Positions 58,515-64,000 of a DNA stretch of 64,000 bases are shown one piece after another. A program made the translations under genes and the position numbers. The notes beneath the pieces were generated by a model. It saw only the letters and a list, made by a program, of their open reading frames with translations, was not told where the DNA came from and made no database searches. This DNA is from Paenibacillus physcomitrellae (lineage in GTDB: Bacteria; Bacillota; Bacilli; Paenibacillales; Paenibacillaceae), in the NCBI RefSeq assembly GCF_002240225.1, contig NZ_CP022584.1:1364001-1428000 (forward strand), read 5' to 3'. How positions within the stretch are numbered: position 1 is the stretch's first letter; each line of letters begins with the position of its first letter.

Positions 58515-59638
58515 CAGCGCCCCACTACTTTCTGTCCGGGCTCAAGCCCCTTGAGAATCTCTACGTCCGTTGAGGTTTGCTGACCAACTTCCACATCCAC
58601 TTCCCGTTTGCTCCCGTCTTCTTCAACGACCTGGACATACGTCCGGGAACCGATGGAGCGCAGCGCCGAGATGGGAATCAGGGTTGCATTTTCTTTACGT
58701 TCGGTGACGATTTTGACGCTTAACGGCGTGCCCCGGTTAAGATCTGCGGGCATCTTGTCGAGCTGAACGATCAAATACTTGTCCAGGGAATCCTTGACCG
58801 GAGCATTTCCATTTTCCCCCGGACTGCTGCCTCCGCCATTCCCGCCAGAACTGCCGGCATCGCTTTCTGCCGAAGGCATCACCTTGACCTTGCCTTGAAA
58901 CACGCCTGCTGCATTGATATCAACCGATGCTTTCATGCCGACCGCTACCTTCTCCAGATCTTCTTTGGCAAATGAGGCCGCCACGATCAGATTGGATGTA
59001 TCCGCGATCACGGCTACAGGTTCGTAGGCCTTAACCGTATCGCCTTTTACCGCACTGACCGACAACACCGTCCCTGAAAAAGGAGCCGTAAGCACGCCTT
59101 TGGCAATCTCCGCCTCCAGATCGTTTAGTTCCGTCCGGGCTTCCTCAAATACGATAGACGCTTCTTCAAATTCGATCGGGTCCATTTCGTCTTTCTTCCG
59201 CAGCGTTTCTTTCATGGTGACCTCCTGCTTGCGGAATTCCAGCCGTTTCTTCCGGAGCTGCTTCTGCAGGTCTTCCACATCCAGGGTTGCAATCACTGCT
59301 CCAGCCGCTATCTTATCTCCGGCTTTCACGTTGATCTCTTTCATATGTAAGCCGTCCGACGTAAAATAGACCGGTTCCTCGCGCTGGCTTTTTAAACTTC
59401 CTACAGCACTGACCGAGGTTTCCAGCGTTTCGCTCCGCACCGTGTATTCCGGTTTCTTGGAAATGGTTGGCGGCGTAATGACAGGCAGCACCTCTTCTTC
59501 CTCTTCCTTGGGAAGCAGACTGCAGCCCGCAGTGGCCAATAACACAAAAGCAAGCACCATTAAAGCCGCCGTTCGCCGTTTAAAATGTCTGGACCTCTCC
59601 CTCCTATACGAATCTTCCGTCCACCATCTCGTAAACAT
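58514..59638 (-). CDS. Membrane-fusion lipoprotein (HlyD/MacA type)
   Basis: A 374-residue protein with lipobox TAGC (Cys39) after ALMVLAFVLL. The barrel-sandwich half-motifs KAGDKIAAGAVIATLDVEDL and KGVLTAPFSGTVLSVSAVKGD flank an alpha-helical hairpin (EFRKQEVTMKETLRKKDEMD). A beta-barrel part follows, with a Ser-Gly-rich insertion (SAESDAGSSGGNGGGSSPGE). In Gram-positive bacteria such proteins bridge the permease to the cell wall side. Its first codons overlap the upstream ATPase gene by 35 bases, with GGAGG upstream. Confidence 0.9.
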   Translation of the reverse strand: MFTRWWTEDSYRRERSRHFKRRTAALMVLAFVLLATAGCSLLPKEEEEEVLPVITPPTISKKPEYTVRSETLETSVSAVGSLKSQREEPVYFTSDGLHMKEINVKAGDKIAAGAVIATLDVEDLQKQLRKKRLEFRKQEVTMKETLRKKDEMDPIEFEEASIVFEEARTELNDLEAEIAKGVLTAPFSGTVLSVSAVKGDTVKAYEPVAVIADTSNLIVAASFAKEDLEKVAVGMKASVDINAAGVFQGKVKVMPSAESDAGSSGGNGGGSSPGENGNAPVKDSLDKYLIVQLDKMPADLNRGTPLSVKIVTERKENATLIPISALRSIGSRTYVQVVEEDGSKREVDVEVGQQTSTDVEILKGLEPGQKVVGR

Positions 59639-60701
59639 GGTCCGCTACCTCCAAAATCGTAGGATCGTGTGTCGTCATGCAAATCGTCATCCCTTCGGCT
59701 TCGATGATGCTGCGGAATACCGCCATGACCTGGGCACCCATCTGGGAGTCTAGATTAGCTGTGGGTTCATCAGCGAGCAGAAGGCGGGGACGATGTGCAA
59801 CCGCTTTCGCAATAGCTACCCGCTGCTGTTCGCCCCCTGATAACTCACCCGGCCTGTGGTTCATTCGTTTGCCCAAACCGACCAGCTCCAGGCAGTAGGT
59901 CACTCTGCTTTTCCATTCGGCAGACGGCACGCCGGCCATCCTTAAGGACAGCTCGACATTTTCGCGCGCAGACAGGAGCGGAAGCAATGCATAAGCCTGA
60001 AAAACAAAGCCGATCTGTTTGCGCCGCAGCTCAGTTCGTTTAGCATCATTCCACACATGAAGAGGCTGGTCCATAAACCAGATTTGCCCATCTGTCGGCT
60101 GATCCAGACCCCCCAGCATGTTCAGCAGGGTTGTTTTGCCGGAGCCGGACCGCCCTTTCAGCATCACCAGCTGGCGCTCCGACACTTCCATATTAATGCC
60201 TTTCAACACCTGGAGAGTAGAACCGCCCACTGAAAAAGACCGCTGCACTCCCTCTACCTTCAGGAGGACGGCACGTCCCCCTTCTCCACGGCTATAAGGA
60301 GCCGAAGAGTTGTCAGTCCTTTCACCGCCGGTTGCTGTGAGGTCAACCGCGGCTTCGCCGTCATCATCAGCTGCTGCCCTAGAGCCTACTGCAACAACAT
60401 CTTCTTCACATTCCTCCTTGTTTGCCTTGTCCTCATCCAGTAGCTTGGCTTCATCCAGTAGCTTGTCTTCAACCGGAAGTTTGGGTTCAGCTGGTAGCTT
60501 AGCTTCCGTCAGAAGCGAACTGCTCTCTTTGACTGTACCCGGCCGGTTAACCTCAAATACTTCTGCCGATTCCCTCTGTTCCTGCGGCTGCTGCCGCGGC
60601 GTTAAATCTCCCTCTTGTCCTTCTATGTCCCCTTTGGCAGCCGGTTGAAAAACTCCTTCTTCAGCCCTGCCGTCGGGTCGTTTCCGAAACAAACGTTTCA
60701 T
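59604..60701 (-). CDS. ABC transporter ATPase (MacB/LolD type) with long acidic N-terminus
   Basis: A 365-residue ATPase. Residues 1 to about 145 are a low-complexity acidic, Lys/Glu/Asp/Leu-rich extension with repeats such as EAKLPAEPKLPVEDKLL; it is not part of the usual fold. The ATPase core has Walker A GRSGSGKTTLL (183-193), Q loop FVFQAYALLPLLSAREN, signature LSGGEQQRVAIAKAV, Walker B LLLADEPTANLD and H loop MTTHDP. First gene of the operon; ATG at 60699-60701 follows GGGGGG. A second ATPase lies three genes downstream, so the exporter may use a heterodimer. Confidence 0.88.
   Translation of the reverse strand: MKRLFRKRPDGRAEEGVFQPAAKGDIEGQEGDLTPRQQPQEQRESAEVFEVNRPGTVKESSSLLTEAKLPAEPKLPVEDKLLDEAKLLDEDKANKEECEEDVVAVGSRAAADDDGEAAVDLTATGGERTDNSSAPYSRGEGGRAVLLKVEGVQRSFSVGGSTLQVLKGINMEVSERQLVMLKGRSGSGKTTLLNMLGGLDQPTDGQIWFMDQPLHVWNDAKRTELRRKQIGFVFQAYALLPLLSARENVELSLRMAGVPSAEWKSRVTYCLELVGLGKRMNHRPGELSGGEQQRVAIAKAVAHRPRLLLADEPTANLDSQMGAQVMAVFRSIIEAEGMTICMTTHDPTILEVADHVYEMVDGRFV
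60430..60520. repeat. Short tandem repeats in the ATPase N-terminal extension
   Basis: The motif CATCCAGTAGCTTG occurs twice 18 bases apart, with related GGTAGCTTAGC units nearby. They encode the repeated E-A-K-L and D-K-L-L stretches of the acidic extension and probably arose by slippage. Confidence 0.65.
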
Positions 60702-60740
60702 GTACGCCCCCCTATGTTTCACTATGTATCGCAAATGCAT

Positions 60741-61061
60741 CGGATGTCTGCATTATAAACGAAACCAGTTACCAAAAAGTTACAATCCTTTCGATCTTTC
60801 TCGTAATTTTTGTGATCAGGAGCAAAGGACCGGATAAATAAGCCCAAAGTCCCTGATCAGCGGGTAACAGAGAATAAGGGCCCGCGTTTTAACCATTACA
60901 ACAAGAAAAAAAGCATCCCGGGAGCCGGGGTACACGGCTCTCGGGATGCTTGACTCGGGGTACTGAAATGTCCGGCTATTCCGGAGTTATCAGAGATAGA
61001 AAGTGGGAAATGTCGGCTGCAAACCGAAATAGAACCCGGCAGTTCGATCAACCTTCTCCTT
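60741..61061. other. Intergenic region upstream of the ABC export operon
   Basis: About 320 bases without a gene. It contains the terminator of the amidohydrolase gene and, upstream of the first ATPase gene, AT-rich sequence where the operon promoter must lie, although I could not define it. Confidence 0.5.
60906..60951 (-). terminator. Terminator of the amidohydrolase gene
   Basis: A 17-base stem (AAGCATCCCGGGAGCCG paired with CGGCTCTCGGGATGCTT, one mismatch) followed by seven T residues on the minus strand. Confidence 0.93.
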
Positions 61062-62234
61062 CTAGCCTAGATAGTCTTCGGCAATAGCCAGGAAAAGCTT
61101 GGCCGCCTGAAGCATAGCCCGTTCATCGAAATCAAACATCGGGTGATGGTGCGGGTATTGCGTCCCCTCATCGTCAGTTCTTGAACCGACCTCGATAAAG
61201 TTCCCGGGTCTATGTTCCAAATAATAAGCAAAGTCCTCGGCTCCCATGGAAGCCTCAATCTCGAGCAGGGCTTCACCTTTGAAGTGCTGCGTGATCAGCC
61301 CTCTCATCCGCTCGGTTTCTGCAGCCGGATTAACAAGCGGCGGATAACCGTTCAAATAATCGATCTCCGCTCTCGCTCCTGACGCCTCGCACAGTCCCTG
61401 TACGATCTTGCGGAGCTCCTGCTCCACCTGCTTTCTGACTTCCGGGTTAAATGTGCGAACCGTCCCCTGCAGCTCGGCTTTATCGGCGATTACGTTAAAA
61501 GCCGTTCCGGAAACAAATTGTCCAACCGTTACGACAGCGGATTCGATTGGATTCACACGCCGGCTGACAATCTGCTGAAGCGCTCCGACGATTTGCGAGG
61601 CAATGACCAGCGCATCGACCGTCTGGTGAGGTCTGGCTCCATGACCTCCTTTGCCGTATACCTTGATAGTGAAGGCATCTACAGCGGCATTCATAGGACC
61701 GGTCTTCACGCCAAAAGTACCCAGCGGCAGCTCCGAGGCCAAATGAATGCCGTAAACGGCGTCCACACCTTCCAGGCAGCCGTCCTCAATCATAGCGATC
61801 GCTCCGCCCGGCGGCTTCTCCTCCGCGTGCTGGAAGATCAGCACCAGTTCCCCCTTCAGCTTCTCCCGATGTTCCTGCAGCAAGCGGGCGACCCCAAGCA
61901 GAATCGAGGTGTGTCCGTCATGACCGCAGGCGTGCATAACGCCGGGAACGGTAGATTTATAAGGAACGTCCTTCTCATCCTGAATCGGAAGGGCGTCAAA
62001 ATCAGCGCGGAAAGCGATGCGCGGGCCAGGGCTTCCGCCACGAATTACACCCACGATGCCGTTGCCGCCTACGCCTGTACGAATCTCAATGCCGAAAGAG
62101 CGGAGCTGATTCGCAATGAAATGGGCCGTATTTATCTCCTGAAAAGAAAGCTCCGGATGCTGATGCATAAATCTCCGCCATTCAATCAATTGCTGCTCCT
62201 GCTCGGCCAGCTGTGCTGCCAATGCTTCGTACAT
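61062..62234 (-). CDS. M20 family amidohydrolase (N-acyl-amino-acid hydrolase type)
   Basis: A 390-residue zinc peptidase-like protein. Motifs: RRFMHQHPELSFQE, AFRADFDALPIQDE, VMHACGHDGHTSILLGVARLL (metal ligands), LIFQHAEEKPPGGA with the catalytic Glu, the dimerisation domain with GKGGHGARPHQTVDAL, and EASMGAEDFAYYLE near the end. This is the YhaA/HipO-like group that removes acyl groups from amino acids. AAAGGAGAG precedes the ATG at 62232-62234. It has its own terminator and separate neighbours. Confidence 0.9.
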   Translation of the reverse strand: MYEALAAQLAEQEQQLIEWRRFMHQHPELSFQEINTAHFIANQLRSFGIEIRTGVGGNGIVGVIRGGSPGPRIAFRADFDALPIQDEKDVPYKSTVPGVMHACGHDGHTSILLGVARLLQEHREKLKGELVLIFQHAEEKPPGGAIAMIEDGCLEGVDAVYGIHLASELPLGTFGVKTGPMNAAVDAFTIKVYGKGGHGARPHQTVDALVIASQIVGALQQIVSRRVNPIESAVVTVGQFVSGTAFNVIADKAELQGTVRTFNPEVRKQVEQELRKIVQGLCEASGARAEIDYLNGYPPLVNPAAETERMRGLITQHFKGEALLEIEASMGAEDFAYYLEHRPGNFIEVGSRTDDEGTQYPHHHPMFDFDERAMLQAAKLFLAIAEDYLG

Positions 62235-62336
62235 AGTAAAGTCTCTCCTTTATGTAAGTCTCTATTTCTCGTAAACAAAATTATAGCATACAATCTAACT
62301 ATGAAAAATCGGAATTATAAATCGTTACCTTTCTAT

Positions 62337-62369
62337 AAAAAAGAACACCCAACCATTTGGCCGGGTGCC
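62337..62369 (-). terminator. Terminator of the pyrimidine operon
   Basis: CACCC and CC pair with GG and GGGTG in a hairpin on the minus strand, followed by TTCTTTTTT, about 40 bases after the pyrE stop codon. Confidence 0.75.
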
Positions 62370-62407
62370 CCGCTTCTTCCCTATGTGATTGGCAATGATC
62401 CGACAGA

Positions 62408-63049
62408 TTATCGACCAAAAGAAGCCGGATCTTCGCGCCACGCTTTCAGCAGCTCCAGATCCTCAAGTTTGATGCTGCCCAGTTCAACCGCCTTCTCCGT
62501 CAAGGCGGTGTAATTGGACAAGGTTTGCAGCGGAATACCCGCATCGGCAAACGCGGTCGTTGCTTTCTCAAGCTGATAGCTGAAAATCGCCAGCACGGCC
62601 AATGGCTCGGCCCCTGCCTCTTTGACGGCCAAAGCCGCTTTCAAGGAGCTTCCCCCGGTGGAGATCAAGTCTTCGATCACGATGACCTTTTGCCCCGGTT
62701 TAATCAAACCTTCGATCATGTTCTCTTTGCCATGACCTTTGGCTTTATCGCGGATGTAGGCCATTGGCAGACCCAGCTTCTGCGATACAAATGCCGCATG
62801 CGGAATACCCGCAGTCGCCGTTCCAGCAATGACCTCGGCATCCGGATACTGATCGCGGATGATGGAGGCGAAGGATTCAGCGATCAGATCGCGCACCTCC
62901 GGATAAGACATCGTCAGCCGATTATCGCAGTAAATCGGAGATTTGATGCCCGATGTCCAGGTGAACGGCTGATGCGGCCGCAAAGCTACCGCTTTGATTT
63001 CCAGCAGCGAGCCGGCAATTTGTCCGGCGATTTGATTCAAGTTAGACAT
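62408..63049 (-). CDS. pyrE: Orotate phosphoribosyltransferase
   Basis: A 213-residue enzyme that makes orotidine 5'-phosphate from orotate and PRPP. Hallmarks: [52 protein letters not shown] and the PRPP loop [18 protein letters not shown]. The gene overlaps the end of pyrF. Two ATG codons are possible; the second, at 63047-63049, is ten bases from GAGGAG and preferred. It is the last gene of the pyr operon, before a terminator. The next enzyme, PyrF, is encoded just upstream. Confidence 0.95.
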   Translation of the reverse strand: MSNLNQIAGQIAGSLLEIKAVALRPHQPFTWTSGIKSPIYCDNRLTMSYPEVRDLIAESFASIIRDQYPDAEVIAGTATAGIPHAAFVSQKLGLPMAYIRDKAKGHGKENMIEGLIKPGQKVIVIEDLISTGGSSLKAALAVKEAGAEPLAVLAIFSYQLEKATTAFADAGIPLQTLSNYTALTEKAVELGSIKLEDLELLKAWREDPASFGR

Positions 63050-63779
63050 GTTCATTCATCTCCTCTATGATGTGCAGCGCGGCCTCTCGCGGATCGGCCG
63101 CCGCCGTGATCGGACGGCCGACGACAATGTAGTCCGTCCCTTGCTGTATTGCTTGTCCCGGCGTCAACGTGCGGGACTGATCACCCGCTTCGCTTCCGGC
63201 CGGGCGGATACCCGGCGTGACCGTTGCAAAGCCGGCTCCGCAGACGGCTTTGATGGCCTGCGCTTCGAGCGGCGAAGCGACCACGCCTTGAAGCCCGGCC
63301 TGCTTGGCCAGCGCCGCATAGTTCAGCACGGCCTGCTCCACGCTGCCGGCAATGCCGATTTCGTTGTTCAACGTCGCTTGATCCGTGCTGGTCAGTTGCG
63401 TGACCGCAATGATCTGCGGCAGGCTTAAGCCGCTGACCTCCTGTACGGCGTCCGCTGCGCCTTCATAAGCGGCCTGCATCATTTTTACGCCGCCAGCGGC
63501 ATGCACGTTAAACATATCCACACCAAGGCGAGTGATGCTGTCCGCTCCACCCTTGACCGTGTTGGGGATATCGTGCATTTTCAGATCGAGGAACACCGAA
63601 TATCCTTTGTCCTTCAGCTCCCGGACAAAATCCGGACCGGCCGCGTAATACAGCTGCATGCCGACTTTCATATAACAGGGAATGCCCTCCAGACGCTGAA
63701 TCAGCGTCCGGGCATCCCCCGCGGTTTTAAAATCCAGTGCGACCATCAAACGGCTCGCGGCTTTCAAATCCAAGCTCAT
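63042..63779 (-). CDS. pyrF: Orotidine 5'-phosphate decarboxylase
   Basis: A 245-residue TIM-barrel enzyme that forms UMP. It starts [14 protein letters not shown], and has the catalytic [13 protein letters not shown] with the Lys-x-x-Asp pair, [19 protein letters not shown], and the phosphate-binding end [10 protein letters not shown] and [17 protein letters not shown] lies six bases before the ATG at 63777-63779. carB lies 85 bases upstream without pyrK or pyrD in between, unlike the Bacillus subtilis operon. Confidence 0.95.
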   Translation of the reverse strand: MSLDLKAASRLMVALDFKTAGDARTLIQRLEGIPCYMKVGMQLYYAAGPDFVRELKDKGYSVFLDLKMHDIPNTVKGGADSITRLGVDMFNVHAAGGVKMMQAAYEGAADAVQEVSGLSLPQIIAVTQLTSTDQATLNNEIGIAGSVEQAVLNYAALAKQAGLQGVVASPLEAQAIKAVCGAGFATVTPGIRPAGSEAGDQSRTLTPGQAIQQGTDYIVVGRPITAAADPREAALHIIEEMNEHV

Positions 63780-63863
63780 TTGTTCTCCCCCTTTATGGAT
63801 GAGCCCATACCATCCATGCAGCTATGCGCATGATGCCATGGGCTCTGACTTTAACCGAAACCT

Positions 63864-64000
63864 TTATTTCACACTGCCTACAGGCAGGGAAGGCATCGCC
63901 TGGGATGAGAAGTTAATCGACTGCAGCATGCTGAGCAGTGCAGCTGCCGTATCCAGCGAAGTCATACAGAACACGCCGTTCTCGACCGCTTCACGGCGGA
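63864..64000 (-). CDS. carB: Carbamoyl-phosphate synthase large chain, C-terminal end (partial)
   Basis: Only the last 45 codons are in the window. The translation [22 protein letters not shown] followed by a Met-Pro-rich tail is the end of the allosteric domain of the large subunit of carbamoyl-phosphate synthase, which makes carbamoyl phosphate for pyrimidines and arginine. It precedes pyrF and pyrE, which places it in the pyr operon. The stop is TAA at 63864-63866. Confidence 0.85.
   Translation of the reverse strand, partial: RREAVENGVFCMTSLDTAAALLSMLQSINFSSQAMPSLPVGSVK

Noticed and set aside
60741..61061. Possible small RNA gene
   Set aside because: Only a terminator hairpin of the neighbouring gene is present.

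Overview
The window reads as ordinary chromosome of an endospore-forming, low-to-mid GC Gram-positive bacterium, most likely Paenibacillus or a close relative (order Bacillales). The reasons are strong AGGAGG-type ribosome binding sites, frequent TTG and GTG starts, Bacillus-type gene families (CcpA, YtxJ, SpeA, KimA, YitT, YktB, YrzB-like), spore proteins (CotD-like, YjcZ-like), YesM/YesN-type two-component systems, extracellular solute-binding lipoproteins and a T-box in front of argS. No prophage, insertion sequence, CRISPR array or rRNA operon was seen.

Layout. 1-8.3 kb (mostly minus strand) holds core metabolism: the N-terminus of ccpA, the bacilliredoxin-like ytxJ, ptsI, a CoA-binding protein, the shikimate genes aroA and aroK, gnd, and several unknowns. 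8.5-16.3 kb holds a YktB-like protein, an MFS transporter, speA, a DUF1292 protein, a stalk-domain protein and an enlarged argS under a T-box. 16.3-23.2 kb is a string of small accessory genes: acetyltransferase, lipoprotein, tRNA-Val, CBS protein, spore coat proteins, stress protein, a DoxX protein behind two Fnr/Crp-type operators, a LOG-family hydrolase, a small membrane protein and a LacI regulator facing manA. 23.3-38.5 kb contains manA, a ComEC-like metallo-hydrolase, a large Ig-like repeat protein, ung, a viroplasmin-RNase H protein, a BASS transporter, glutathione peroxidase, tRNA-Leu, a polysaccharide deacetylase, kimA, yitT, msrA and an L,D-transpeptidase.

38.6-49.4 kb is rich in signalling: an OmpR-type response regulator and kinase next to a YceI protein, a YesM/YesN pair followed by a sugar-binding lipoprotein with no permease genes, and a KinB-like orphan kinase. 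49.5-53 kb holds a glucosaminidase, a CDF metal exporter, several very small proteins and a tRNA-fMet/tRNA-Ile pair. 53-60.7 kb is a five-gene minus-strand operon for an ABC exporter: ATPase with a long acidic N-terminus, lipoprotein membrane-fusion protein, 1023-residue FtsX-type permease, second ATPase with an AbrB-like C-terminal tail, and a solute-binding lipoprotein. This is the most unusual unit in the window. The end holds an M20 amidohydrolase and the 3' part of the pyrimidine operon, carB-pyrF-pyrE.

Start codons were chosen by ribosome binding sites and, where visible, by promoters or leaders that lie inside longer open frames (ptsI, argS, speA). Functions rest on motif recognition by eye; no database search was possible.
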